Counted from the first letter of the stretch, positions 1-10,499 are shown. The stretch: 64,000 bases of DNA from Fulvivirga marina (GCF_016775155.1 NZ_JAEUGD010000001.1:62001-126000), one strand, 5' to 3'. A program made the numbers and translations. The notes: generated by a model from the letters alone, not told the origin.

Positions 1-1
1 A

Positions 2-2728
2 GTGCAGGCCGAAGAGATTCAGGCACTCAACCCCACAAGGTTAGAGCAGGCCCTACAAGGTCAGATGGCCGGAGTAAATGTTACTACTGCTTCTGGGTCC
101 CCCGGAGGCTCTGCAAATATCAGGATTAGAGGTATAACCACAAATGGAAATAATAACCCACTTGTGCTTGTAGATGATGTACCTTATTCAGTAGATGGTC
201 TCAGTGCATTAAACCCAAATGACATTGAGTCTATAAACGTATTGAAAGATGCCTCAGCTTCTATTTATGGGGTGCAGGCTGCCAATGGAGTAATTTTGAT
301 AACCACCAAAAAGGGAAAGCAAAATGCAGAGCCTCGTTTTTCATTTGACTCTTATTATGGTATACAGGAAACCTCCAGAAAGCTGCCACTGCTTAACGCA
401 ACGGAGTATGCAGTGTTGGTTAATGAAGCTTACGCCAACGGTGGGCAAACCCCTCCATTTACTAATGTAAACCTGGGGGAAGGTACCGACTGGCAGGATG
501 AAGTTTTTGGCCGTGCACCGATTCAAAACTACAACCTGTCTGTAAATGGAGGAGGTGAGAAAACAACTTATTCCATTGGAGGTTCATACTTTGATCAGGA
601 AGGTATTGTAGGCGGCGATAAGGCCAGTTTTCAGCGCTACAATATGAGGATGAATTTTAATACAGAACTATCCGATAAACTGACCTTCCAAAATGTACTT
701 TTATATGCAAATGAGACAAGGCGCACTTTGCCAGAAAATGGCCAGGCATCAGTGTTGTATAATACCATCAATATGGCACCAACGATGTCAGTTTACGGCC
801 AGGATGGTAACTTTACCTTAGCCGACGGCTTGGGCTCAGAGGTGATCAACCCCCTCGCTCAGATTGCAAATACCTTTAACCGGAACAGGGTGGATAAACT
901 TACCGGTAAGCTGTCATTGACCTATGACATACTTGATGACCTGAACGTAACTACACGCTTTGGTTACAACTATGCTAATGTGAGAAATAAGACATTTAAC
1001 CCTTATGTATATTATGGTCAAAACAAAGTTCAAAACAATACTTTAAATGCCGACCTTGACCCGATTACCAAACTGGATACCCTGACCAATTCAGAAGTAC
1101 AGACAGTATTTAATTCAGTATCGGAAACCCAGCAAATTTTTTATGATAATATATGGGAAACGTTTGCGAACTATAAGAAGAGGTTAAATGACAAACATGG
1201 ATTTGATGTGACGCTGGGCATGTCACTAAGAAAGGAGAGAGGGGAGTCACTGACAGGTACAGCATTTGATATCCCTAACAACTCATATGATTTTGCAGAC
1301 ATTTCTGCTGCAGACCCTAATAATGATGATAACAATGCCTCTTCATATCAATATGATTTCAGGCAGTTGTCATACTTTACAAGGGTACAATATGATTATG
1401 AAAACCGCTATCTACTGTCATTAATCGTTAGGAGAGATGCATCTACCCGTTTTGGTCCGAATAACCGAGTGGGGTACTTTCCTTCACTATCCGCTGCATG
1501 GATAGTTTCTGACGAGTCATTTTTTGATGTGAGCTTCATTAACCTGTTTAAGTTCAGGGCCAGCTATGGTGTGTCTGGCAATGACAAGATTCAGGACTTT
1601 GTTTACAGGGGCTTACTCAATGGTGAAGGTGTTTATGTGCTGAATGGAGAACTGGTTACAGGCCGTGCACTTGGCAGGATATCTAACCCTGATGTGAAGT
1701 GGGAGCAGCTTAAGCAAGGCAATGTCGGCTTCGACCTCCGTTTGTTTGAAGGGAAGGTATCTGCTTCTGTTGATTACTTTGTGAAACGTACTGAAGATCT
1801 ATTGCTTCAGCCACAGGTATCAGGGCTTCTGGGCTCCGGAGCTCCCGGCAGTGCTGCACCATATATCAATGCAGGAACTATTGATAACAGGGGTTTTGAA
1901 TTCCTTATTGGGTACAATGGTGAGATCAGTAATGATGTTCAATTCAGCATCAACTATAATCTGAGCACATTGACCAATGAAACTGTTGAATTAGCAAATG
2001 GTGTAGACTTTATTCCAGGAGGAAGCTTTGGGATAGGTCAGACCGCAACCAGGTTCGAAGTGGGGTATCCTATTGGCTATTTCTTCGGACTGGAAACGGA
2101 GGGGATTTTTCAAAGTCAGGAAGATATTGATCAGCACGCCAAGCAGCAAAATGCAACACCAGGTGATCTTAAATATAAAGATAGAGATGGAGATGGTGTA
2201 GTGGAACTTGATAATAATGACGATAAAATGCTGATTGGTAGACCGATACCTGATGTTACAATGGGTATTAGTTTAAGTGTGAAATATAGGAATATTGACT
2301 TTTCAACTAATATTTATTCATCCATTGGTAATGATATTCTGAGAAACTATAGCCGTTTTCTCCCATTGACTAATAAGTCTGCCTATACTTTGGAGAGATG
2401 GACTGGTGAGGGCACTACCAATACAGACCCAAAAGTGACTACGGGGGCTAATAACAATAATCTGATCTCTGACTATTATGTTGAAGATGGCTCATATGCA
2501 AGGGTCAGGAATATTCAACTGGGCTATACATTGCCGACTGAACTCACTGAGAAAGTTGGAATTAACAAGTTTAGGGTATATGCATCAGTCAATAACTTAT
2601 ACACCTATACCCAATACAGAGGCTATGATCCTGATGTATCTAGTGGGGAAGCCCTTTCTTCAGGGATTGACTATGGCTTTTACCCTCAGCCACGCACTTA
2701 CATGTTAGGTTTAAATTTAATGTTCTAA
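2..2728 (+). CDS. SusC/RagA-family TonB-dependent outer-membrane transporter (5' partial)
   Basis: This is the outer-membrane barrel that takes up oligosaccharides together with the SusD lipoprotein encoded just downstream. The visible 908 residues begin inside the plug domain: [12 protein letters not shown] and IRIRG near residues 14-44 are classic SusC plug motifs, followed by VLVDDVP and [11 protein letters not shown]. The rest is an aromatic-rich beta-barrel ending in a C-terminal Phe (LNLMF). Family members are about 1000 residues, so the signal peptide, carboxypeptidase-like domain and TonB box lie upstream of the window. The GTG at position 2 is an internal valine, not a start. The gene is 4 nt upstream of the SusD gene, so the two form an operon. 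Substrate specificity cannot be read from the barrel and is inferred from the GH16 and GH3 neighbours. Confidence 0.95.
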   Translation: MQAEEIQALNPTRLEQALQGQMAGVNVTTASGSPGGSANIRIRGITTNGNNNPLVLVDDVPYSVDGLSALNPNDIESINVLKDASASIYGVQAANGVILITTKKGKQNAEPRFSFDSYYGIQETSRKLPLLNATEYAVLVNEAYANGGQTPPFTNVNLGEGTDWQDEVFGRAPIQNYNLSVNGGGEKTTYSIGGSYFDQEGIVGGDKASFQRYNMRMNFNTELSDKLTFQNVLLYANETRRTLPENGQASVLYNTINMAPTMSVYGQDGNFTLADGLGSEVINPLAQIANTFNRNRVDKLTGKLSLTYDILDDLNVTTRFGYNYANVRNKTFNPYVYYGQNKVQNNTLNADLDPITKLDTLTNSEVQTVFNSVSETQQIFYDNIWETFANYKKRLNDKHGFDVTLGMSLRKERGESLTGTAFDIPNNSYDFADISAADPNNDDNNASSYQYDFRQLSYFTRVQYDYENRYLLSLIVRRDASTRFGPNNRVGYFPSLSAAWIVSDESFFDVSFINLFKFRASYGVSGNDKIQDFVYRGLLNGEGVYVLNGELVTGRALGRISNPDVKWEQLKQGNVGFDLRLFEGKVSASVDYFVKRTEDLLLQPQVSGLLGSGAPGSAAPYINAGTIDNRGFEFLIGYNGEISNDVQFSINYNLSTLTNETVELANGVDFIPGGSFGIGQTATRFEVGYPIGYFFGLETEGIFQSQEDIDQHAKQQNATPGDLKYKDRDGDGVVELDNNDDKMLIGRPIPDVTMGISLSVKYRNIDFSTNIYSSIGNDILRNYSRFLPLTNKSAYTLERWTGEGTTNTDPKVTTGANNNNLISDYYVEDGSYARVRNIQLGYTLPTELTEKVGINKFRVYASVNNLYTYTQYRGYDPDVSSGEALSSGIDYGFYPQPRTYMLGLNLMF

Positions 2729-2732
2729 TATC

Positions 2733-4211
2733 ATGATTATCAATATGAAAAGATATTTGAAATATATCCTTGTGACAATTTGTCAGTTAGCTTTTTTTGG
2801 CTGTAGCGATGACTACGTGGATATTGACCCGGAAGCAACAATTGACGCGGATAACTATTTTAATTCACCGCAAGACTATGAGGACGCACTCGTTGGAGCT
2901 TATGATTTACTACAGGCTTCGTACATCAATGTTTGGATAGGGGATATTGCCTCAGACAATACACTGGCTGGAGGAGAAAATGCCAATGATGTAATTGCAC
3001 TTCAGGAAATAGATGACATGCGGCACGGTGCTGTAAATGATCAGTTACGAAATATATGGTCTTGGATGTATGCAGGTATAAGTCGTACCAACTACATTTT
3101 TGAGAACAAAGACAAGATCAACTTTGAAGGTAAGGAACAGATATTAGCAGAGGCAGCTTTTCTGAGGGCATACTACTATTTTGAACTTGTTAAGATTTTT
3201 GGTGACCTTCCTCTTATTGTTGATGAAAGGGCAACCTTTGAAGGGCTCAGTTCTATATCGCGTTCACCCAAATCTGAGGTTTATACCCAAATTGAGAAAG
3301 ACCTTGAATATGCCGTAGCTAATCTGAGCGTAACTCCAGCACAGTTAGGTCGAGTTACCAAAGGAGCAGCATTAGCACTGCTTGGTAAAACACACTTATA
3401 TCAGGATGAATTTGCAGAGGCATCCGATGCCTTGGAGCAGACGATTAGCCTGGGGGTGTATGATCTGTTTGATGATTACAGTACACTTTTCCTGACCCAA
3501 AACGAAAACAACATAGAGTCGGTTTTTGAGATCCAGTATTCGAATGAAGAAGGTGCTGGCTTTGATTGCCTGCAATGTGTAGAAGGTAATGTTGCTGTGG
3601 GTTTCAATGGTATAAGAGGATATAATGGGCCTATATACGCAGATGGATTTAGTTTTAATGTGCCTACTCAGGACCTTGTCGATGCTTTTGAGGCTGGCGA
3701 TCTGCGTTTTGAGCCCACTATCCTTGACATTGAAACCTTTGCAACTACTCAAGAAGAAGAAGTTACCTATACCAAAGGGTATGAACATACGGGGTACTAC
3801 AACCATAAATATATCCCCAGAGCTACTGATATTGGCCTGGGAGATGTGCATCTCACCAGCCCGCTAAATTACAGGGCTATCCGTTATGCTGATGTGCTGT
3901 TGATGGCAGCAGAGGCTCTCAACAGAGGGGGGATTGATGACTCTAAAGCCTTGAGTTATTTGAATCAGGTACGAGACAGGGCTGATCTTGATCAATTAAG
4001 TTTAACAGGTCAGGCGCTTACAGATGCGATCCTTAAGGAGCGTAGGGTAGAATTGGCTGGTGAAGGACATAGGTTCTTTGATCTTGTAAGAACTGGACAG
4101 GCAGCTGCAAATATTGAAGGGTTTGTGGCTGGAAAACATGAAGTCTTTCCCATTCCTCAGATTGAAATTGACTTGGCTGGTGCTGGCTGGAAACAAAATG
4201 CTAATTACTAA
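2733..4211 (+). CDS. SusD/RagB-family glycan-binding outer-membrane lipoprotein
   Basis: This protein forms the surface lid of the SusC barrel and binds glycan. It has a lipoprotein signal with a lipobox ending FFGC (Cys24 from the first Met, Cys20 from Met5 at 2745; Met5, followed by KRYLKY, is the more natural start). SusD-type TPR helices are visible, e.g. FLRAYYYFELVKIFGDLPL near residue 145 and the C-terminal YRAIRYADVLLMAAEALN and RRVELAGEGHRFFDLVR blocks, which are diagnostic. Its length of 492 residues is normal. It lies 4 nt after the SusC gene and 11 nt before the next lipoprotein gene, giving the usual SusC-SusD-SusE order. Ligand is inferred as a beta-1,3-glucan from the downstream enzymes. 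Confidence 0.96.
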   Translation: MIINMKRYLKYILVTICQLAFFGCSDDYVDIDPEATIDADNYFNSPQDYEDALVGAYDLLQASYINVWIGDIASDNTLAGGENANDVIALQEIDDMRHGAVNDQLRNIWSWMYAGISRTNYIFENKDKINFEGKEQILAEAAFLRAYYYFELVKIFGDLPLIVDERATFEGLSSISRSPKSEVYTQIEKDLEYAVANLSVTPAQLGRVTKGAALALLGKTHLYQDEFAEASDALEQTISLGVYDLFDDYSTLFLTQNENNIESVFEIQYSNEEGAGFDCLQCVEGNVAVGFNGIRGYNGPIYADGFSFNVPTQDLVDAFEAGDLRFEPTILDIETFATTQEEEVTYTKGYEHTGYYNHKYIPRATDIGLGDVHLTSPLNYRAIRYADVLLMAAEALNRGGIDDSKALSYLNQVRDRADLDQLSLTGQALTDAILKERRVELAGEGHRFFDLVRTGQAAANIEGFVAGKHEVFPIPQIEIDLAGAGWKQNANY

Positions 4212-4222
4212 AAATAAGTGAT

Positions 4223-6145
4223 ATGAAGACCTTAATTATAAATTTTAAATGGATACTGGCACTTTTGATATTGGTTACAGCTTGTGATCCATATGGTGAG
4301 GAGGATCTTGAATTAGGCCCACCACCAACAGCAGAAGATGCTGTCATTAGCATGACAGCGAATGCCGAAAATGCAAATATTATACATTTTAAAAATGCCT
4401 CTTCAGCTTTTTTGAAAGTATGGGATTTTGGCAATGGAAGTGGAGCCAAGGGCGATGATGTTACCGGTATTTTTCCTCTGAAGGGGACTTATGAAGTTAC
4501 TCTGACAGTATATACTTCAGGAGGAAGTATCTCGTCCAGTACAACTGTAGAAATTGCTGAAACTAATCCACTTTTGCTGGACATACCTGTTTACAATATG
4601 TTAACCGGTGGTGCTGATGCAGTGGATGGGAAAACATGGGTAATCGATGCAACCAGATCAGCCCACTTTGGTGTTGGACCGAACCCTTCTGATCCTGCCG
4701 TAGGTGATTACCCTAACTGGTATGCTGCGGGAATTAATGAGAAGGCTGGTGCAGGCTTATACAACGACAAGTTTACATTCAAGCTTGATGGCTTTAGCTT
4801 TGCGCAGAAGACTGACGGAGATGTTTTTATAAATACATTGCAGGCAGGTAATTTTCCGGGTGCATTTGAAAATGCCGGAGATTATACAGCACCATATACC
4901 GCGCCTGATAACCTGACATGGTCGGTTAGTGAAGATACAGATGGTAATCAGGTAATCAATATTAAAAATGGAGGCTTTATTGGGTATTTTACAGGAACAT
5001 ACAACTATCAGATCGTCAGCCTGGAAGAAAATGAACTTTTTATTCGTTATGAAGATACTGAAAACCCAGAGTTAGCATGGTATCAACGACTGGTACCTGA
5101 AGGTTTCACGGCTCCGCCACCGCCACCACCAGCTGTTTCCTCCCTGCCTGTTGACTTTGAAGGCGCACTGCCTCCGTTTAATGGTTTTGGCGGATCCACC
5201 TATCAGGTTATTGATAACCCAGATGCTTCAGGCATCAACACCAGTGCCAAGGTAGGAGAGTATGTAAAAGGTACTGATGGCAACTGGGCTGGAATAGAAA
5301 CAGCACTGGATGCCAAAATTGACTTTTCTACACTTAACCTGATCAAATACAAAGTTTACTCTCCGGTTGCAGGAAAAGCACTTTTTAAACTTGAGTCCGT
5401 TGATGGTTCGGCTACCCCTGTTGAAGTGTTTGCGGATGTTACAAAGGTTAATGAATGGGAAGAACTCATTTTTGATTTTTCAGGCACTGCCTCTAATACC
5501 TATGATAAAATTGCCATATTCCTCGATTTTGATAACAATAATGGGGGGACATTCTACATTGATGATATCAGACAGTCGGCGGAGGAAGCTGTATTGACAG
5601 AGGAGGCTCTAACTGGAGGTTCATCTAAAATATGGAGGCTTAAGCCTGCTGCGGGAGCCTTTGGTGTTGGTCCTAATAAAGGGAGTGATGCCTGGTTCCC
5701 TAATGGAGCGGATATTTCCGGAGACAGACCTTGTCTGTTTAATGACCTGTTTATTTTTAAGACAGGTAGTGTATATGAATATGATGCTCAGGGAGATATT
5801 TATGGAGAGTCGTATATGGGGCTATCAGATGGTTGTCAAAATGAAAGCAATCTAATAGGTACCGATGCTGAACCATGGGCTTCAGGTACACATATATTTT
5901 CACTCACTCCGGCAACGGAAACGGACCCTGCATACATAACGGTGACGGGTACCGGTGCCTTTATTGCATTGCCAAAAGCTTATAATGGAGGCGAGTACAG
6001 TGCTGCACCACCTACAACAGACGCTTCAGTTGTTTATGAAGTACTAAGCTATGTAAACAATGGCACTACAGAGACTCTTTCAATTACTATAGACATTGCC
6101 GGTGATGGAAGTGCTTTCTGGAGCTTTGTGCTGGTGGCTGAATAA
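4223..6145 (+). CDS. SusE-position surface lipoprotein: PKD-like domain, two FGVGPN modules, CBM-like domain
   Basis: This is probably a surface glycan-binding protein. The lipoprotein signal ends LVTAC (Cys21). Residues about 35-115 form a PKD-like fold (VWDFGNGSG, GTYEVTLTVYT). An internal duplication follows: one module starts at L127 (LTGG...KTWVID...FGVGPNP) and a second at L463 (LTGG...KIWRLK...FGVGPNK), each about 170 residues with conserved Trp and FNDxFxFK-like strands. Between them, after a PPPPPP linker, residues about 305-453 form a jelly-roll-like domain ending in FYIDDIRQS, as in carbohydrate-binding modules. There are no catalytic motifs of a glycosidase. Position after SusD and before GH16 is that of SusE/F-type binders. 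The exact families of the repeated modules are not recognised; binding function is inferred. Confidence 0.8.
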   Translation: MKTLIINFKWILALLILVTACDPYGEEDLELGPPPTAEDAVISMTANAENANIIHFKNASSAFLKVWDFGNGSGAKGDDVTGIFPLKGTYEVTLTVYTSGGSISSSTTVEIAETNPLLLDIPVYNMLTGGADAVDGKTWVIDATRSAHFGVGPNPSDPAVGDYPNWYAAGINEKAGAGLYNDKFTFKLDGFSFAQKTDGDVFINTLQAGNFPGAFENAGDYTAPYTAPDNLTWSVSEDTDGNQVINIKNGGFIGYFTGTYNYQIVSLEENELFIRYEDTENPELAWYQRLVPEGFTAPPPPPPAVSSLPVDFEGALPPFNGFGGSTYQVIDNPDASGINTSAKVGEYVKGTDGNWAGIETALDAKIDFSTLNLIKYKVYSPVAGKALFKLESVDGSATPVEVFADVTKVNEWEELIFDFSGTASNTYDKIAIFLDFDNNNGGTFYIDDIRQSAEEAVLTEEALTGGSSKIWRLKPAAGAFGVGPNKGSDAWFPNGADISGDRPCLFNDLFIFKTGSVYEYDAQGDIYGESYMGLSDGCQNESNLIGTDAEPWASGTHIFSLTPATETDPAYITVTGTGAFIALPKAYNGGEYSAAPPTTDASVVYEVLSYVNNGTTETLSITIDIAGDGSAFWSFVLVAE

Positions 6146-6150
6146 ATACT

Positions 6151-6186
6151 AAAGTTTCTCAGGGTGATATGGCTCTGAGAAACTTT
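6151..6186 (+). terminator. Perfect 12-bp stem-loop between the binding-protein gene and GH16
   Basis: The arms at 6151-6162 (AAAGTTTCTCAG) and 6175-6186 are exact reverse complements with a 12-nt loop. The hairpin begins 5 nt after the stop codon. There is no long T-run after it, so it may be a weak terminator, an attenuator, or an mRNA-stabilising element that keeps the SusCD-binder message more abundant than the enzyme message. Function is inferred. Confidence 0.6.
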
Positions 6187-6212
6187 AAAACTCTACAAAT
6201 CTTAATCATATA

Positions 6213-7325
6213 ATGAAGCAAATATTAACGATTGTAATTTTTTTGATGACCTTTTGCGGATGTGGGGATGATGATCCTTCAGAGGTCTTAATCTTACCCT
6301 CAAATCTGCAGTTTGAGCTTCAGGTAGATAAAAGTGATCCGGGTTCTGTAGTTTTTACAGCCACCGCGGACAATGTGAATTTTTACAGTTATTATTTTGG
6401 AATACCTGATGAAGAAGCAACGGTCTCAAATGATGGAAAAGCTGCTTTTAAATATACGGAATCAGGAACTTATACGGTAAATGTTTTGGCACATGCTACT
6501 ACCAGTCAGTATGTAAGTGCGGAGAAGAAAGTAACCATCAAGCTGGAGGGAGATACTACACCTTCAGATATTCCTTCAGAGGGGTATACCACACCAGAGA
6601 GCTATGCAGGTATGAACTTAGTCTGGCAGGACGAGTTCGGCGGAACATCGATTAGCGGAGACTGGACCCATGAAATTGGAACCGGAAGCAACGGCTGGGG
6701 TAATAATGAATTGCAGTACTATAAAGAAGAAAATACAGAGGTGCGGGATGGATACCTGATCATAACAGCTAAAGAAGAAAGCTTTGGAGGCAGGGATTAT
6801 ACATCTTCAAGAATTATAACGTCAGGCAAACAAACGTTTAAGTATGGAAGAATTGATATCAGGGCTGCATTGCCTCAGGGGCAGGGTATCTGGCCAGCCT
6901 TGTGGATGTTGGGATCAAACTTCAATTCGGTAGGGTGGCCAGCATGTGGTGAAATTGATATTATGGAGCTAATCGGTGGAAGTGCAACAGGGAGAGATAA
7001 TACCGTACATGGAACTGTGCACTGGGATAACGCAGGTCGTAATGCTAATTATGGAGATCACTATACGCTGAGTTCGGGAATTTTTGCAGATGAATTTCAT
7101 GTATTCTCTATAGTTTGGGATGCTACCTCTATCACTTGGTATGTTGATGATGTGCAGTTCAATGTGGTAGATACTACTCCCACAGAGTTGAGCGAATTCC
7201 AGAATGATTTCTTTTTTATATTTAATGTAGCTGTTGGAGGTAACTGGCCCGGTAGTCCTGATGCCAATACCATATTTCCGCAGAAGATGATAGTAGACTA
7301 TGTCAGAGTCTTTCAAACACAATAA
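6213..7325 (+). CDS. GH16 endo-beta-1,3(4)-glucanase (laminarinase-type), lipoprotein with PKD-like domain
   Basis: This enzyme hydrolyses beta-1,3- or mixed-linkage glucan by a retaining mechanism. The lipobox ends FCGC (Cys17), which predicts lipid anchoring and probably surface display. Residues about 30-112 are a PKD-like domain (ESGTYTVNVLAHA). The GH16 domain runs from about residue 130 (NLVWQDEFGG) to the end (VDYVRVFQTQ). The catalytic EIDIME motif has nucleophile E247, D249 and acid/base E252. WGNNELQYY and the Trp residues in IWPALWMLGS are typical of laminarinases. Length is 370 residues. The gene is downstream of the SusCD-binder genes and 60 nt upstream of GH3. A kappa-carrageenase or agarase role is less likely given the WGNNELQYY block and GH3 neighbour. 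Confidence 0.93.
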   Translation: MKQILTIVIFLMTFCGCGDDDPSEVLILPSNLQFELQVDKSDPGSVVFTATADNVNFYSYYFGIPDEEATVSNDGKAAFKYTESGTYTVNVLAHATTSQYVSAEKKVTIKLEGDTTPSDIPSEGYTTPESYAGMNLVWQDEFGGTSISGDWTHEIGTGSNGWGNNELQYYKEENTEVRDGYLIITAKEESFGGRDYTSSRIITSGKQTFKYGRIDIRAALPQGQGIWPALWMLGSNFNSVGWPACGEIDIMELIGGSATGRDNTVHGTVHWDNAGRNANYGDHYTLSSGIFADEFHVFSIVWDATSITWYVDDVQFNVVDTTPTELSEFQNDFFFIFNVAVGGNWPGSPDANTIFPQKMIVDYVRVFQTQ

Positions 7326-7385
7326 ATAAAATATTCATTAAGGTCGGCGTGAACATCTCATGAGCTGGCGAAAACATTTTAATAA

Positions 7386-9668
7386 GTGAAAAGAACATTA
7401 TACGCATTAATATTTACGTCAACAATTACGTCCTTTTTGGGGTGTTCTACCCAGGAACCTGCGGAACAGGTTGCTTCAGGTGGTAAGGGGCCTAAAAATG
7501 ACAAGATAGAAAAGCTCATTGCTCAAATGACAGTTGATGAGAAGGTAGGACAATTAAATTTCTATGTTGGGGACCTTTTCAATACGGGGCCTACAGTAAG
7601 AACAACTGAATCAGACAAGTTTAATGATTTGATCAAACAAGGTGAGCTGACAGGGCTTTTCAATGTGCATGGAGCTGCTTATACCAGGCGTCTGCAGCAA
7701 ATCGCAGTGGAAGAGTCACGCTTAGGGATTCCGTTGCTTTTTGGTGCAGATGTGATTCATGGGTTTAAGACGGTGTTTCCGATCCCCTTAGCCTCTGCTG
7801 CCAGTTGGGATATGCAGGCTATTGAAAAAGCTGAAAGGGTGGCTGCTATTGAATCTACTGCTGCCGGTATTACATTCAATTTCGCACCCATGGTTGACAT
7901 AAGCCGTGATCCCAGATGGGGAAGGATGGCCGAAGGTGCAGGTGAAGATCCGTACCTTGGCTCTCAGGTGGCTATGGCCAGGGTTCGAGGGTTCCAGGGG
8001 GAGTCTCTTTCAGAGGCCAAAACAATGGCTGCCTGTGTTAAACATTTTGCCGCTTATGGTGCGCCCGAAGGCGGCCGCGACTACAATACGGTAGACATGT
8101 CGGAAAGGTCGCTGCGCGAAACCTATCTACCTCCCTACAAAGCTGGTATTGATGCAGGTGCGGCCACAATCATGACCTCTTTTAATGAATTAAATGGTGT
8201 ACCCGCTTCTGGTAATGAGTTTTTGCTACGTGATATCCTGAGAGGAGAATGGGGTTTTAAGGGTATGGTAGTGTCCGATTGGCAGTCTATCAATGAAATG
8301 GTAGCACATGGTAATGTTGAAAATATTGCAGAAGCTGCATCCATGGCCTTAAAAGCCGGAGTAGATATGGATATGATGGGGGATGCCTATCTTGAAGAGA
8401 TACCCCGATTAATAGAAGAAGGAAAGTTTGAGGAAAAACATCTGGATGAAGCAGTCAGGAATGTACTCAAGCTAAAGTTTGATCTTGGACTTTTCGATGA
8501 CCCATACAGGTATAGTGATACCGCCAGAGAGTCGCAGGAGATCAGGGCAAAACAACATTTGGATGTTGCCCGAGACGTAGCCAAAAGATCTATTGTATTA
8601 CTTAAAAATGAAGATCACTTGCTTCCGTTAAATAAAGAGACAGGCACCATAGCTGTTATTGGTCCCCTGGCAAATAATCAAGCAGATATGAACGGTACAT
8701 GGTCATTTTTTGGTGAAGCGCAGCATCCAGTCACTTTTTTGCAAGGTATCAAAAATGTCGCAAGTCCAAATACAGAAGTGGTATATGAAGAAGGCTGTGA
8801 TCTTTATGATGATAGTAAAGATAAAATAGCTCGTGCTGTATCAGCGGCTCGTTCTGCTGATGTCGTAATTATGGCAGTTGGAGAAAGTGCAGTTATGAAT
8901 GGAGAAGCAGGTTCACGTTCAAATATTCAGCTTCCCGGGATACAACTAGACCTAATGAAGGCAGTTGTAGCAACAGGGAAGCCAGTGGTAGCCGTGGTGA
9001 TGAGTGGCCGTGCGCTGGACTTAAGCTGGCTGGATGAAAATGTAGCATCTATCCTTGAAGTGTGGACCTTGGGATCGGAATCAGGCCATGCTATTGCCGA
9101 TGTCCTTTTTGGTGATTATAACCCTGCGGGTAAGTTACCGGTCACATTTCCCCGCAATGTAGGGCAAGTACCAATTTATTATAACCATAAAAATACAGGG
9201 AGACCTTATGATGGAGATTACTCTGAGCCTAAAAGTGAGCGAGTTTATAAATCCAAATATAGAGATGTGCAAAACACTCCATTGTACCCCTTTGGGCATG
9301 GCTTAAGCTATTCTACTTTCGAATATTCAGATATCAGGTTAAGTGCAGATACTATTGGTTTTGACCAAACATTAAAAGCTTCTGTAAAAGTTACCAATAA
9401 GGGGCCATACGATGGAGAGGAAGTGGTTCAGCTATACGTTCGGGACCTGGTGGGCAGCGTGACAAGGCCGGTAAAAGAATTGAAAGGTTTTACGAAGGTG
9501 ATGATTAAGAACGGAGAGACAAAAGAGGTTGAGTTTGAAATTACTTCAGATGACCTAGCCTTCTATACTATTGATATGACTCATAAAGCAGAGCCAGGAG
9601 CTTTTCACTTGTTTATAGGATCGAGTTCAGAGCGAGTAAAGCAGACCGGATTTTATCTGAAAAATTAA
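7386..9668 (+). CDS. GH3 beta-glucosidase (BglX-like), lipoprotein
   Basis: This is an exo-acting beta-glucosidase that would release glucose from beta-glucan oligosaccharides in the periplasm or at the membrane. It starts at GTG; the signal peptide with lipobox FLGC (Cys20) supports this start. Domains are the N-terminal TIM barrel (VGQLNFY, GADVIHGF, FAPMVDISRDPRWGR), the nucleophile Asp298 in VVSDW, the alpha/beta sandwich (RSIVLLKN, GPLANNQ, GEAGSRS) and the C-terminal fibronectin-III-like domain (GHGLSYSTFEYS, KGFTKV). Its 760 residues match the BglX class. The gene lies between two GH16 genes and 3 nt upstream of the second, so it is part of the same glucan operon. Confidence 0.95.
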   Translation: MKRTLYALIFTSTITSFLGCSTQEPAEQVASGGKGPKNDKIEKLIAQMTVDEKVGQLNFYVGDLFNTGPTVRTTESDKFNDLIKQGELTGLFNVHGAAYTRRLQQIAVEESRLGIPLLFGADVIHGFKTVFPIPLASAASWDMQAIEKAERVAAIESTAAGITFNFAPMVDISRDPRWGRMAEGAGEDPYLGSQVAMARVRGFQGESLSEAKTMAACVKHFAAYGAPEGGRDYNTVDMSERSLRETYLPPYKAGIDAGAATIMTSFNELNGVPASGNEFLLRDILRGEWGFKGMVVSDWQSINEMVAHGNVENIAEAASMALKAGVDMDMMGDAYLEEIPRLIEEGKFEEKHLDEAVRNVLKLKFDLGLFDDPYRYSDTARESQEIRAKQHLDVARDVAKRSIVLLKNEDHLLPLNKETGTIAVIGPLANNQADMNGTWSFFGEAQHPVTFLQGIKNVASPNTEVVYEEGCDLYDDSKDKIARAVSAARSADVVIMAVGESAVMNGEAGSRSNIQLPGIQLDLMKAVVATGKPVVAVVMSGRALDLSWLDENVASILEVWTLGSESGHAIADVLFGDYNPAGKLPVTFPRNVGQVPIYYNHKNTGRPYDGDYSEPKSERVYKSKYRDVQNTPLYPFGHGLSYSTFEYSDIRLSADTIGFDQTLKASVKVTNKGPYDGEEVVQLYVRDLVGSVTRPVKELKGFTKVMIKNGETKEVEFEITSDDLAFYTIDMTHKAEPGAFHLFIGSSSERVKQTGFYLKN

Positions 9669-9671
9669 GCT

Positions 9672-10499
9672 ATGAAGAATCTGATATTAACTGTGTTACT
9701 GCTGAGTCTGTCAATATTGGCTGAGTCGCAGGAACGGCGATTGGTTTGGAGCGATGAGTTTAATTATGAAGGAGTACCTGATTCTACCAAATGGGGTTTC
9801 GAGTTAGGGGATGGTTGTCCTCATGTTTGTGGTTGGGGTAATAATGAATTGCAATATTATATCGATAGTCCCAATAATGTAAGGGTCGCTGACGGACGAT
9901 TAATTATTGAAGCCCATGCTGTAGAAGGTAAACCTTATAAGTATACTTCTTCCAAAGTAGTAAGTACCGGCAAGGGCGATTGGCAGTATGGTTATATTGA
10001 AATCCGTGCGAAACTACCTCATGGTAAGGGCACATGGCCGGCCATTTGGATGCTTCCTACGTTGGAGAGGTCGCTCGACTGGCCTATGGATGGTGAAATA
10101 GACATTATGGAGCATGTTGGGTATAACCAGGGGATGGTATATGGAACAATTCATACCAAAAAATACAACCACCGTATAGGGACTCAAAAGTCTGACAGTA
10201 TTTACATTAAAAGCCTGCATAAGGATTTTCATACCTATGCTATTGACTGGGGGCCTGAGTATATTAGTTGGTTTGTAGATGGTGAAAAATATTATACCAT
10301 CGAGAATGATGGAGAGGGGAAAGAGGCGTGGCCTTTTGATCAACAGTTCCATATTATATTTAACCTGGCAGTAGGTGGAGACTGGGGAGGGAAATATGGA
10401 ATAGATGAAAAAATATGGCCTCAAAGACTGGAAATTGATTATATTCGGGTTTATGAAGCGAATTATGCGACACAAAAAAAACTCATCAACCACAGATGA
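9672..10499 (+). CDS. GH16 endo-beta-1,3-glucanase (laminarinase), exported
   Basis: This is a single-domain GH16 enzyme with a cleavable signal peptide (residues 1 to about 19, ending LAES before QERRLVWSDEF). The catalytic motif EIDIME is present, with E142, D144 and E147. WGNNELQYY, IWMLPT and HTYAIDWGP are laminarinase hallmarks. It lacks a lipobox and PKD domain, unlike the GH16 at 6213, so the two may act at different sites: this one soluble in the periplasm or secreted, the other lipid-anchored. It ends DYIRVYEANYATQKK, a normal GH16 end with a short tail and no T9SS sorting domain. The start is 3 nt after the GH3 stop. Confidence 0.94.
   Translation: MKNLILTVLLLSLSILAESQERRLVWSDEFNYEGVPDSTKWGFELGDGCPHVCGWGNNELQYYIDSPNNVRVADGRLIIEAHAVEGKPYKYTSSKVVSTGKGDWQYGYIEIRAKLPHGKGTWPAIWMLPTLERSLDWPMDGEIDIMEHVGYNQGMVYGTIHTKKYNHRIGTQKSDSIYIKSLHKDFHTYAIDWGPEYISWFVDGEKYYTIENDGEGKEAWPFDQQFHIIFNLAVGGDWGGKYGIDEKIWPQRLEIDYIRVYEANYATQKKLINHR

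Noticed and set aside
3396-3851. Long minus-strand open frame inside the SusD gene (151 codons)
   Set aside because: It lies wholly antisense to a well-supported SusD gene, has no recognisable domain, and its composition follows the complementary strand.
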